Below, one piece after another: positions 46,325 through 59,500 of a DNA stretch of 64,000 bases. Below the pieces are notes generated by a model. The model did no database searches. It saw only the letters and a program-made list of their open reading frames with translations, and was not told the origin of the DNA. Location of the stretch: the NCBI RefSeq assembly GCF_002234675.1, contig NC_019865.2, positions 1,984,958 through 2,048,957 of the forward strand, read 5' to 3'. A program made the position numbers and the translations under genes. Position 1 is the first letter of the stretch. Every line of letters begins with the position of its first letter. Origin of the DNA: Oryzias latipes. Its lineage: Eukaryota > Chordata > Actinopteri > Beloniformes > Adrianichthyidae.

Positions 46325-48571
46325 CTGCAGCACCAAAAGAAATACTATTAGAACGCTTCCTGCAAGGACGATGAACATGTCTTTACATACAAAAGTCTTA
46401 GACTGGCAAACTAATATACTCCTGATTCTTTCTAAAAAGCATAATCCTGTCATTTAGCAAAGAATTATTTCTTCTCATGGCTTCCACTGGAATCTTTTTA
46501 GAATATATCCTGGAAGGATAAATGTGAGTGCAGGCTTGAGTTTACACTGCTCACACTCAGTATTTGCACCACAGTTGTAAACTTTGAGTCAAGTCCTTTA
46601 AAAAAAACAAAAAAAAACTTTTAACCAACAGTTTCTAAATTTGCTACGACATATGAAATATGAACACACGCTGACATTTGCATTCAAAACAGAAACTAAG
46701 CCAGAGTAACGGGAAGTTCAGATCCATAATATCAGGAATAAAATCCACAGGACTGAATGAACCTTTGAGGAGATAACAAAAAAAGAAGCTAAATGTGACT
46801 TTCTTGAACCAAAAATCAGCATCTTTAACTATAAAATAGAGGCAGGAAAATGTCCAAAGTATAATTAACTTTCAATTTGGTGATCAAATATCAAATTAAG
46901 AATTTGATTTGCATTATTTTATTTATTTTGTTTTTTTTGAGGACATCTGTCTAGTATGGAAAATATCCAGAGGATTTCAGATTGTGATGAACATTAAAAA
47001 TGTGCTTATTGGACCCAGATGGTGTTTTTTATTACACTTTAAGAGCCGCTGTAAAGCAATATTTATGCTTGAATCTCACAGACGGGAATGTTCTTTTAGA
47101 AAAATGTTTGCCCAACAAACATATGAGCAAGACTAAATCAACAATGACGGCCTTACGCAGGTAAATAAAACACACGATCTGTGTTTCAGCATGGCCAGTT
47201 TCCTCCAAACATCTCTGAATAATAGATGGTCCTCAGTCTGTCCGGCCCAGTGACTCAGGGCAACATGGGAGAAAGTAAGGGGCTGATGGGTAAACTTTCA
47301 CTTTGATCTTTGTCAATAATTTAATGCAACCACCGACTTTGTTGCATAGCAAGAAGACTGACCGTTCTGTCAATGAAGGTGTTTTCCAGATATTAAAATT
47401 AAATTCCAACTTGATTTGCTTTTCCATTTTTAACTATCTTTAATCCCTCACAGTCTGATAATTAACATTTGTCTCGCTGTGGATTCCTTACGTGTTACAT
47501 CTATTTTTATTTTAAAACAAAATCTGCTTTTTATGTCGAAAAAAAAAGAAATCCCTTAGAAATACTAAACTTGTTAACCGTTCACGTCACAGACATACTA
47601 CCGCCCCATGACTAACACTGTATCAGCAAAACAGGTATAATTACACACTATAGGAATCAGGGCGTTAATCTATGTGCTTACTCAAAATATAGTCCTTTTT
47701 AAAGACAACTATCAGACGACTCAATTCATTATAAAGAGAAATGGGGGGGGGGGGGGGGGGGGTCTGGGCCTGTCAACAAGGGGTATAAATATGAAGCACT
47801 AACAGCTCAGACACTTTGGTCACGCAATGAGTTAATAAGTGTCCAGCTAAACCTGCAATAAAGACACAGAGGAACACGCCTCGCCGGGTTGCTGATAACT
47901 GCTGCTCGCGATCAGGCCTTCTCCAGAGGCTCCACTGATCCTAAGAGGACCAATCTATCCTGCCAGAGGAGATTCACGACACTCCTGAGCAGAAGACATG
48001 TCCCATAATGTCAATAAGGACGCCTGACAGGCGCAGTCAGATCGGGCCTCGATCCAACAGCATTTTTTCTTTTACTGCTGATTCACCTTCCTAGGTGGTT
48101 ATTCCGAGTGTCTAAAGGTAAAATGGTCTATCGATCCTCAGCGTAGGATACTAATAGGTTTTTAAATGTTGTTGCTACGCGGAAAAAACAAAACAAAAAC
48201 TAATTTCTTTCACTAACATGTCCCACCCAGTGTGGCTAAACAAACCTTACACACATAATTTGCTCCAGCTGAAAGTGTACTGTTTAAGCTAACGCTAACA
48301 TAGCCGAATTCCTTCACCAAAACGAGAAGGAAACAAACAAAGTGTATAGATGCTGAACATGGAGCGGCTACATTTGCATTGAAGCTGCAGTTGTTATGAA
48401 CGTGTTGAATGTCAGCTGGACACAAACAACCTGATGCCATCCCACAGAGACGGCTACTAGCTGCTAACCTGTTAGCCTGACGCGGGCTAGCAGGCTGGAG
48501 ACCCCAAAGTCAGGCAGTCACAGACGGAGAGAAAAGTCCTCTGATTTATCAGGTGAAATTTATCGTCTCAC
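46325..48571 (-). other. itch: Intron 1 of itch
   Basis: This is the non-coding interval between the first (untranslated) exon and the start-codon exon. It is AT-rich with a G20 run at 47743-47762. No additional exon was found; a regulatory role for its 5' end is possible but not shown. Confidence 0.5.
47743..47762. repeat. G20 homopolymer
   Basis: Twenty uninterrupted G in itch intron 1. On the transcribed strand it reads C20. The exact length may be an assembly approximation. Confidence 0.85.
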
Positions 48572-48720
48572 CTTAATCCAGAAGATGGTGTAACGCGCGG
48601 CGATCAGGTGGTAAATCCTCGCGGCTTTCGTCGTTGTCGTTTCAGTCAGCCTTCACTTTTAGGAAGTAGAAACTTCCACCATCTTCGTAAGCTCCTGTCA
48701 CGTGACCGAAACAAGGCGGG
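48572..48720 (-). promoter_or_regulatory. itch: itch first exon and promoter core
   Basis: The exon ends at 48572 with ...TTAAG|GTGAGA on the minus strand and has no start codon in frame with the protein. A perfect palindrome GTCACGTGAC at 48697-48706 lies at the probable start of transcription; it is a USF/TFE-type E-box. There is no TATA box. Surrounding CpGs (48590-48760) suggest a housekeeping-type promoter. Confidence 0.6.
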
Positions 48721-48802
48721 GTGCATAGGGTGCGCTCTTCCCCCCTCTGCGCGGTGATTGGACCAGAGGAGTGACGTAGATGAAACGCGTAATCGTGCCT
48801 AA

Positions 48803-48974
48803 ACCCATCTCCCTTCCAATCAATTCATAGGAATCTGTTTCTGTAATGTTTCTTTTGTAATACATGTACCATCCCCTGGCATTCACGTTGTTATGACTAT
48901 TGATCTTGTCACACATATTTGTTGTATTTGTTTTGAACAATAAAGTTTAAAAAAAACAAAACATCTCCCTTATT
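48803..48974 (+). mobile_element. Short retroelement 3' tail, first of two stacked insertions
   Basis: A roughly 150-bp AT-rich segment ending AACAATAAAGTTTAAAAAA is bracketed by ATCTCCCTT on both sides (48805-48813 and 48964-48972). This is the form of a severely 5'-truncated LINE copy with target-site duplication and poly(A)-like tail. Confidence 0.6.
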
Positions 48975-49708
48975 TTAAATGATATAAATTGGAAAGAATT
49001 GCGTGGATCCTATTTTGTATAAATAACAAAATTAAAGAAATACATGAAAAACATTCTACATAACATTTACACCACAAATTTTCAAATATAGAAAATAATT
49101 GTCGTTTTTGTATTGATTTCCCCGAATCAGTTCTTCACCTTTTCTGCTTTTGTAAATTTTCCCGTGAATTTTGGAAACGCTTTGTAAACATCAAATTTAA
49201 TTGTAACATTATTATAAACTTCAAACAAATGCTCACATATTTCAATTCTGATGATAAAAAAGTAGAAAATAGTATGTATTTGTTACTTCTCCAATCTAAA
49301 TCTTACATACATAAGTGCAGAATAAAAAAAAGAAAACTCCTAATTTATACTATTTAAGATAGAGATGCTTCAGTTTTATGAATACATTAAAAAAATTAAC
49401 ACATCCAAAGAAAGTTACACTGGAACAATTTGTGTTTTCTTTTGTTTGATATGTAATCCCTGCCTCTAAGAAAACTTTGTATTGTAAACATTATTTTTTT
49501 TAATTCTCTTTTATATATTTTATGATACTTTATTTCTTATCAGCAAATTCTATTTTTGATACATTTCTGCTACAATTACTACTTGATGTGGATGAGTAAG
49601 TTTGGAATGATGGCATTTATTGTTGCTGCTGATGATCTGTTTGATTCCTTGATGTTGTGTTTTGTAATTTAATGTTATGTTCAATAAAGCTTAAAAAAAC
49701 CCATCTCC
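48963..49708 (+). mobile_element. L1-like LINE 3' end, second stacked insertion
   Basis: The body, at about 49100-49200, reads CSRIVLHL-like and EFWKRFVNIKFN-like segments typical of the C-terminal part of L1-type ORF2, with stops. It ends TTCAATAAAGCTTAAAAAAA. The 14-bp sequence CATCTCCCTTATTT occurs on both sides (about 48963-48976 and 49699-49712), a good target-site duplication. Confidence 0.7.
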
Positions 49709-52700
49709 CTTATTTACATTCAAGCATTATTGAAATATTACAAATACGAAAATTCAAATGTTTACATAGATTACTTAGACATATTAAAAAAATTCTTGTT
49801 CTTCATTTATATTAGTTTACATACATTTCCTTACATACATGAATCTCTGGTATGTTTAAATCTAAGCATTTATGTATGACCACATTTATGTGTGTATTTA
49901 TACTTTTCCACATGAACATATGTATTGTTTGTTCATTTTTTATAATAATATGTTTTTCAAAAGGTACTCTTGGCAAAAAGTAGTGCACTTGAAGTTTATT
50001 TTATTAATTAATCATAATTGAGTATAAGTATAGCAGGTATACTATAGACAATGTACGTATGGTGTAGGAAGTATGACTGAATACTTCTTCAGGCTAAATT
50101 GACAACGTTTTTTGTTACCAATATATATTAAATAAAAGCTGAACTTCAAGAATACTGTCTCACGTTTAATATAGACGTTGTGGTAACCATAAATACAAAA
50201 AAATACTTTCTGCTGAGATTGTGTGTTTACTTTTTTGTATTTCCAACTTGCCACACAAGCAGTTAAAGCAAAGATTACAGGACCGTCTTCACTGTCCTGA
50301 AGTCTGCAACTTTGACTTGAAATTCAGGCAATAAATATGTGTTTTACGAATGTCACAGCAATTTAACACTATAATATTGTATTGACAACTTTTTTTCTTC
50401 GTGTTGTCATCCCTTTTCTGCTGCCCATCATGGCCAGACGGATGCCCAGAACTCCCTGACCTCCTTAAAAGCATCCTGGAGTTTTGCCAGGAAAACCACA
50501 AGGTGGTCCCAGGACAGGGTCAACTTACTGCTGACAATACAAATCAAAGTCTTGCTCTGCTTGAACAGAGACTAAAAGTGGCACTTATCCCCAGACTATC
50601 TTTCACAGAACACAGGGAGGGAAAAGAAAGAACGCTTTCATACAAATCTAATATTTTATAACTTTATTTTATTGTCTGATTTATTAAATATTTGATTGTA
50701 TAACCTTGTACTTTACCCTAAAGTGGGCTCACAACGTTTTCTAAGAGGCAGTACATTTTAAAAAATTCAACACATTGGCCCCCTCAGAGTGCTGGTGAAG
50801 TAAAACGAAATTTATACCTTTTATGCGCAGACGAGAAGTCCCTTATTTTGTAAAATCCTTTGGTGGCGCTGCAGAGTTTGACAGTTAAGTTTGTGTTCTT
50901 AGAAAGAGATGTTTATGAGAAAAGGCAGTTTGACATTGAACACAACTTTGTGTCTTTTTCCCTTTTACCTAATGATCTAAATACTTCAGCAGCATCTGAT
51001 GATTTTGTCTCCAATCCTACAATATTGTATGCATGACATTTCTATAGAGAAAAAATGATAACTGACGTAGATTTACAATCTGAAGCATTTTAAATCCTCA
51101 TTGACACACAGCTGTTTGCGCATGCTGTCCCTAACAATCAGTTTAAGGCAGACCCTCTTTATATTGCACATTCCATTGATCCATTCATGATTTGCAGTCT
51201 TTGTTTGGGCTTTTGGTCGTTTAGTCCCCGTGTTTTAAAGCTTTATTTAACGTTTTGCACTAAACTTTAAATATTGCAAATACATTTTAATTTTAGTTCA
51301 CTTTTAGAAAAATTTTCACCCTTTTTTTTTTATAACGTTGTTTTCTATTGGGCTTTAGTCTTTAAATCGACCACATTGTCAAACGCTTTGCAACTGTTTT
51401 TTTTGAATATTTTGTCAATTTGTAAGTGTGATTGTGTTTTAAGGCTCGAGTACCAAAGGGGCCCCTGGGGCTCTTAATCCTCCTTTACAGTGTTTTAACC
51501 AGATGATAATCTCTGACTTCCCCCGTAGGATTCTAAAACCTGAAGGTGGCGTTTGTATTGTTCGGATTTAACTGGATGTGACAAATTTAAAATAAACGAA
51601 TATTAAAAAAAAAAATCTGTAAAAAACCTACAATAATCATTGGCTGGGCAGCTGTACATTGGGGTAGTTTTGATGTCTTTCAATGCTGTTTCAGCTGGTC
51701 AAACATGCTCCCAACTCGCCTTTTTCTATCACTTGTTGCTTTTTTCCTGGTTATTTTTGTTTACCCGCAGAATTAAATTGTTACACAGTCTGCTGCAGTG
51801 TGTCGGGTTTCACTTCTAATTGCTAAAGCCAAACACTTAAATGTCTCTAAAATGATTCCAGTGCCATTATAATTCCAAAGCAGCTTATCGACCTCAAGAG
51901 ACTCTTTATAATTTGTCTTTCTGTGTCTCTGATCCACTAAAGCGAGAGCCATCCCACCGAATTATTCTTCGTCTTTTCTGATCCTCACATCAACTCTGAG
52001 CAGCCTGACTTTGAGGTGACAGTTTTCTTTACTCTCAGTCTGTTCGGCTCAGAAATGATGAAATGAGTAACCAGTAACAAGAGTACAACACACAGACACT
52101 CAGAACGACTGAAACTTACTATTTAAACATGCTTTCAGATGGCAATTAAATAAGAAAAACTACATTAAAAGTGTGTTCAAATCCCATTTAGTGTCAGTAG
52201 AAATGCTGAGAGTATCAAGAAAAACAGACAAACGGTTTCAGTAAAATGGCAGCTTCGTATATTTCTGCACATCACAAAACAGTTCAACGGTTGAAATAAC
52301 AAAAGTAAAAACTTTCAAAGGTGATAAGAACATTACCATAAGTACAAACGGCACAGGTTTTGATATTCTTCAATTTGCTATAGAAAAAAAAAAACATTTC
52401 ATCCAAGCACCTTATTTACAAAGTATATTCAATCCGCAAAAGCAACATTTTAGCGTAGCGTAATATTGTTTCTTCTGCTCTAATAAGACATGCACATGTG
52501 GATGCCAAAAAACAAGAAGTGAATATTTAAACTAAACCGTCATAAATAAAACTTCCCATATGCTCGAGGACATCTTTAAACGGGGAAATATGTATGTATT
52601 TTTTTGCATTTGTTTTTAACACATGGAAGAATAGTAAAAATAGAAAAATAATAAAGCTCAGAGTTAAATATGTTTGTGATACGGGTGCAGTGAGGAGGAC

Positions 52701-53209
52701 ATGAGGGTAGTTGGTGTGGGCGATGCGGATGGCTTTGGGTGGCGCCCCCTAAAGGGAATCAGCCGAAAGGCGAAGAAATCGATAGACTAGAATCTCTAAA
52801 AGGAATATGCTTGAATAATAATCCATGGATTAATGGAGTCCTTTTTAAATTCTGTCTCCTTTCTAGGAGGGTGGATTAGGTGTAAAAACTGCCAGAAAAA
52901 AAAGAGGCAGTTCAAAGCCAAAGTTACATTAGTTTTCACAAATGTTAACATCCATTTAACAAGAGAAGCTGCTTTATTTATTTTTTTAAACCAGCTGATT
53001 AGACTTTTGCATAATTTGTCTGATTTTTCTTCTGCGAGAGCCTCCTTCAGACAAACAATGTTCCGTGAATCACTGAAGCTTTAGCGGTCTGCAGATAAGA
53101 CGCTTCAAAAAGATGACGAGGAGTGTCCTCGGGGTTTCTGAATGGAAAGTGGGATTTGCCTCATTATGGGGTAGAATTCATCCCATGAGAGACATCTTTT
53201 GGAACACAG
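49709..53209. other. Intergenic between itch and the calcitonin-receptor-like gene
   Basis: No gene is supported here. Longer frames, such as one at 50401-50661, show no family I recognise. A small fragment at 52738-52775 (GGCGCCCCCTAAAGGG, AGCCGAAAGGCGAAGA) looks like the tail of the same SINE/LINE seen at 24.1 kb. The rest is AT-rich. Confidence 0.45.
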
Positions 53210-53516
53210 TAAGGATTTTCTAGTTTCTGTTTATTGAAGTCACAAAAAAATGCAGTCTGTACGCAAACAACATCAGTAGCCCTTGGCATTCTTTGTTTTG
53301 GTGAAAATTTGGTGGAGGTCTTGAAGTCTTTGGTCATTTGCCTCCAGCCCTAAAAAGCCCTCACGTCATCCGCCTCCTTTTGTGAAGCTCAAGCGGAGGG
53401 CTTGACAGTGGTGGTGCCTGCTTTCCTTTGCAGTTCTTAAATGACCAAAGACCTTCTTTTCTCTCCAGTCGGATTCTGGGTTTGTTACCGTCACAGCTCC
53501 AGAGATTTCTTTCCCC
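53210..53516 (-). other. calcrl: Probable 3' untranslated region of the calcitonin-receptor-like gene
   Basis: It follows the stop codon at 53517-53519 on the minus strand. TTCAATAAACAG on that strand, at about 53225-53236, provides a canonical AATAAA about 290 nt after the stop. Confidence 0.55.
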
Positions 53517-56500
53517 TCAGATGCCGGTGGTCTCCACCTTGTCGAGGGCGTCATTTTGCCCCCGGTTGCCCGCCTCGCCTGAGTTTTCTTGCTGCATCAC
53601 AGACAGAGCGTGGCTGTTCTCTTGTGGTTCCGAAAGCTGTGCGGGAGCGGCATGCTCCAGGTTGACGGTCGCACGGCTGGTCTCGGCGATGGACGAGTTG
53701 GTGTGGTAGTTGAAGTGGTTGTTAGTGGCGGGCGTTTCTCCAAAGCCGGTTTTCCCCCAGGCCGATTTCCACTGAACCCATTTCCTCTGCAGGGCCGTTT
53801 GAGCCTGGAATCCACACGAGAAATTAAGAGCCATCAGAGTGCTTTTACTTTTTTTGTCCTTTCTTTTGCAAATGCAGAAGCTGGGTAAACCTCACAGATG
53901 GTGCACACAAACACATTGACCTTTCTCAGGTGCAGAGAATTATTCTGCACTCATGCGGTGTTGGGAGATTTCTTTGTGTTTTCTGAGTCTGATTGTCGTT
54001 TTTCCGATTATTCCGGGACCACACGAACGCAGCATTTCTCCATCAACTGCGATTAAAACGTTCTGTGTTCTCGTTTTTATTTTCAGTTAAAATTGAAACA
54101 TGATATACGCACATTGCAGGGGGATTACCAACACACTCCATGCTCTAAAACCCTTTGTGGCCCACAAGTCAAAAAGTTTGCCCACCCCCGAGGTCTGAAT
54201 GCCAAAAACACAGCTTCATACCCCTGATTGCTCCACTTAACACTGCTTTGTTCTGACTCTGCTGCATCTTTGCTCCTTGCTGTGCAAAATTACCTGATTT
54301 CGCCTCCAAATCTGGAAATAGAGCCCGTTCAGGGGCAAAGGAGCGCTGTCTGTGAGGGCAAAATGCTATCAAGAGACCACTAATACTGTCATCATTCAAA
54401 TATTGTAAATATTTAAAAGCTACATTCCATATAATTGATTTAATGGACCCAAAAACATAAACAAAGTGTATTTGCTAAACAACAAAGTTTGAGTTTTGTG
54501 GCTCTTGATCTTCTCTTCTTCTTTATCTCCTGATACTTTTTATTCTGTGAGTAAAACTGCAGGAAAAACAGCTTTATGGCTTCTTAATAAGATGAAAACT
54601 CTAAATGAACTTGACAATCACGGAGTGATATTTATGCCACAACGTTGCACAAAAAAACATCTTCTGAAAGCAAATATATAAATATACATATGTAGTAACA
54701 AAACAATAAGTAAAATTTTTGTAAAAATATTTCCATAGACAATCAAATGGATGAGGGTTCAAAAACTTTGCTGTTTTTTGTGCAAATAAAATATTCCACA
54801 AACCTCAGAGTTGCAGAAACAGAAAATAATTGCCACCATGAGTCCCTGCAGAGAGAATAAATATGAACAGAGAAGATGATCATACAGATAATATGTAACG
54901 TGTTTTTAAGGTCAATATCTGAGCAACATCCCTGCTGCTCATCCACAGCCTTTTAAAGGAGTTTATCACCCAGCATAAATGCTAGGTGTAGCTATACTTT
55001 ACTGCTGATTATGTTTAAGTTACTTCAATGGAAGTGACAGATTTTTCTGGCCACTACAATGTAACCTGTGAATCTGCGTCCGCCACTGCTCAGTCTCTCA
55101 CCCAGACGTACCTGGAAGTGGGAGAAGATGTTGTTGAAGAAATCGTAGACGTAGCCGATGCATCCCTCCGGCCTCCACGGCATGAGGATGAACTGGACTC
55201 CCAGCAGCGGGATGAGGATGAGGGTGGCCCTCACCGCCTTCATGTAGGCCGTGGACTCGGTGCAGTGCGTCTCCTTCAGCTTGGTGATCAGAACACGGAT
55301 GATGTTTAGGAGAAAGAAGAGGTTAACCTGGATAAACAGACAGAAGATGAAAAACAAACACGCATGAATGAGATTTAAGGACTGGATGAAGGATCAGAGT
55401 TGGAGATCAGAAGTTAACATTTCCCCCTGCTGCCTGGGTGGCATTTAAAGCACCATGAAAGATTTGTTTTTTTCTCTGACAGCAGTCAGCCATAATTACT
55501 CTTAAAGGCACAGAATATTTTTGTTGGCTGATCCATCACCGTTTCAAAGATCCTGTGCAGATAAATGGAGATGGAGTTTTTATTTACTTATTTTTCTTAC
55601 AGCTTTGACCTTAAAGTTTGAGCAAAAACACAACTTACAACCAGAGCCACTTGGATGGGGCCATGAATGATGTAGACCAGATGCGTATGTGGACTGATCC
55701 AACACCTGAAAGAAATACAGACGCTTCTGATCCTTCAAGCTGTGTAAGAAATCCTTCTGGTATTTAACTCCAGCTCATGAATTTTCATCAGAACAGTGGG
55801 CTTTAAAAACTGCGTTTTTAACATTTTCTCAGCTTTAACTCTTTTAAGGACAAGAAAGATGTAGCTATTTTGAAAAGTTTGCGTCTATTGAACTCTTTTG
55901 TGTCAAAATTTGAGGGACAAACGTTCAGTTTTAGAAGTTTTTGAAGTAATTTTTGCTGTAGTACTTGGAAATATTTAAAACCCAATCTAAATATCAAAAT
56001 AAAATCAGGGGCTAATGCATTTTGCCAGCTAACTCAGTTTAATTAATATTGTAAAAATCCTTTAGAAGACAAAATTAAAAGGACAAAAACCAAAATGTGC
56101 ACAGCCTGTAGGTTTTTCATGTACCACTAATTATATAGATTTTACCTTTAATGAGACTATGAAATTATGTTAAAGGACTCAATCTTACTTGTCGTCGAAG
56201 TAAAGCCAGCGGGCAACAGCGTACGTGGTGGCAGGAATGATGGGAAAACCTGTGAACAAAAAACAAACAAACACAGGGACATGAGATCACTGAATCTCTG
56301 CTTGGTTTTTGGTTTATTGAAAAAGAAGGAAAAATACCATCATATGTAATAGTAATTGCCCCACCCAGTGGCGGTTTTTGATATGGGCGATGTGGGCGGT
56401 CGCCCAGGGCGGCACTTCATAGGGGGCGGCATTTGCCGTGCCTGAGGCGTTACACCTAATGTGCTACATACTATATTCAAAGAGGAAGCTTGGAGCTTTT

Positions 56501-59500
56501 AATTTGAAATTGCTTCAGCAGCCGACACTTAATGCTTTCAGTTTGACACATCAGACTGTTAAGAATGTCTTCCTCCTATTTCCTCTTCACACTTATGGTG
56601 CAAAAAAAAAAAAAGACAAAAAAAAAAAGAATACCTCAGAGTGAAACAACGTAAAACAGGCACATGAAAAGGAAATAGGCAGAACAAACACCCGTGCTCA
56701 ACCCAATTTCGAAAAAAGCAGGCAATGGGGATTATTTCCCACAATTCTTTGCTCCGACACAGCAGACCCGATGCGCACGTGACCACCGCCCTCTGCTGCA
56801 AGACGCTTGCGGCCACACCTCTTTGCGGTAGTCTTTGGAACATTAGTCAAAAAACTCGAGAGGGGAGCGCAACTCGCCAGTGGCTGGCTGAATCACACTA
56901 ACAGGTGATTGGGAGTCTTTTTCTATCTGACAATCAACTCTGGGCCGCAGCTGCGGCTCCCGTCATAGAGACGGAGCCGCGTGTGTCAGAGGGAAGGGGA
57001 GGGGGAGGGGGAGGGGGGATGAGATCAGACCATTTTTTATGGATTGAGGTTTTTTGGAGGATTTCTGCTGTTGGTGTTGCACAAATTTAGGGAAATGCCA
57101 AATATTTTTGGAGTAATCCCACTGATGAGTTCTAAGATTTAGTCTTTAATGTTTTATAAGACCTAAACATATTAATCACAATAAGTTTTATTTTTTAGAT
57201 CTAATCCCTCTGATATGTTTCACAAAGACACACACAGGACGTCTCACATTAAGAAATTATTGCTAAAAATGAAGCAGGAGTCCAGCTCTAAAAAAAAATG
57301 CTCTAAAAAATGATGAAAGAGCAAAAAAAATGGAATTATTTGATATAATTTCTTATTAATATTTCCAGGCTTTCTTTGCTTTTTGTCCTGCAGCATGTTC
57401 ATATTTGTATAATTTTGACAGAATATATTTATATGGAGAACAAAATATTACAACTTATTTAAGGTTTAACTTGTGTTCCTGTTTTTATTCATATTTATGT
57501 TCAAAAAATTTCAGTTTAAAAGGTTCAAAAGTTTAGCTTTAGTGTCTTCAGTAAACATTTATCTTCTTCGGCCCAAAACCTTAAGCGTGTTTTTAACTTA
57601 GGCCCCTGTGTGACTGAGTTTGACCCCCCTGTAATACGAGTCTAGAAAATTCATGCATTTTTTGTGTAAAATGGCTAAATAGAAGATAGGGAACACAGCA
57701 GGATGTTGTCAAATTTTGTATGTGTGTTTGTGTGTGTGCGGGGGGGGGGGGGGGGGGGGGGGGGGCTGGTGGGGTTACTCGCCCAGGGAGTAAGTTAGTG
57801 TAGAACCGCCACTGGCCCCACCCCAATTTGCCAAATAAAACTTTAAATTCATTATATTTTATTACAGAGAAACAAAATAAGTTTTACTTAACCAATAGCA
57901 CAGATAGCTGGGAAACTGCTGGATTTAAGGTTAATTCAGGTTTTTATGGTCAATATTTTATAGTGAAATTCAGAATAATATATTATTCAAGGTCATTGTT
58001 CCCATTATTCTACAATAATCTGAAGTATAGAAAAACACATTTTGTCATTCATTTATTTTTGCTCCTGTGATGAAAATTGTTGAATCCAAAATATGTTTAC
58101 ATGCTTTTTGTACAATTGAACATTTTCACGACTGGAAAGGAGCAGAATTGTAGAACACGTTTCTTATAGTTGTCTACTCCCTTTTAAACATTGTATGATT
58201 TCTACATTTCTCACACCATCACCTGTGCTCAGACTTCACCATTTACAGTTCAAATAAACACATATTTTAGTAAATAAATTCCATTCCTTTAGCACTTAAA
58301 TTCCAAACTTTCCATTCAACAATCTAATTTGCTTAATTTTAAACCTCCGTTTAAATTGAATAATATTTTGACAAATTTTTAACTGATTCTCCTGGGAATT
58401 CCAAATTTTTACCCCGACTGTAAACAAACACTTTTGCTTTAGTGTTTTCTAACTGTTTGAAATTAAATCTTCTCCTATGATTTTCATCTCCTGTAGTAAA
58501 AATAAAAAGCTTTTGTAAGTCTTCTGGTAAATCTCTGTTTCAAGCTTTAAACATATCTAATAGGGTCTGCAATTTAATGTAATTAAATTACACTTTAAAA
58601 TGTAATTGTTAAATTTCAATAAATCTGACTTAATGAAAAGTTAATTAGTATGATCTCTAAATTTAGCTTTGTGAATAATTCAAATAGCGCTCTTTTGTAA
58701 TAAACTAAGGGCATTATATTAGCTTCATATATATTTCCCCACACTTCAATACAATATGTAAAGTAAGGTAAAACCAAAGAGCAATAGAACATGTGCATAA
58801 TAAGACATGGTAAAATATATCTGGATTTGTTCAAAACAAAAAGGCTCTTGGCTACTTGGCTATTTTTTACCTAAAATATATAAGATTTCCATGTTTATTT
58901 GTCGTCCAACACCTAAAAATGTAAATTCAGACACCTGTTCTATATTTATGTTGTCAATGGATAAAGTCAATTCTGTTATTCTTTAATACCATAAACTTTG
59001 TTTTTGTTAGATTCAGAGATAATTTATTGTAATCAAACCACATTTTACGTTTTATCATTTGCTAAGGTTTTCAGATTAACCCCTGAACAGACACTGTATT
59101 TAGAAAAATAAAAAGCTCACAAAATAAAAGCAAAAGTAGGTTTTATGATCATTTCAAGTCTTTTTTGATGTATTTAAAAGAAAATGTCACTAAACTTAAA
59201 AGCATTTCCTTCAAGGTCAATCAAGATGCTTATTTATGAATGTTTATTTTATCTAAGACATAAATTGGAGCATAAAAGCTGCAGCTGTAATCAAAGTTCT
59301 TCAGTTAGTCTTGTGGTTCCACAGCCAATGCCCTGAAACCAGAACAACCCCGTCTTCTGGAACCGTCTGTGAAAGACCTGGGGTTTCTAACTCACCCCAT
59401 CCCAGGATGTAGTACCAGAAGAGCTGCTGCTCCTCCACAAAGACGGCCACGATGATGAGCGTGTGGAGGTAGATTCCCTCACACAGCATCCAGAAGTAGT

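Noticed and set aside
55028-55309. Plus-strand open frame opposite the GPCR TM5-TM6 exon
   Set aside because: It is the antisense shadow of a GC-rich conserved coding exon; its product resembles no family.
56559-56843. Minus-strand 94-codon frame in the hAT element as a transposase remnant
   Set aside because: I saw no hAT dimerisation or BED-finger motif; it appears to be a chance frame.
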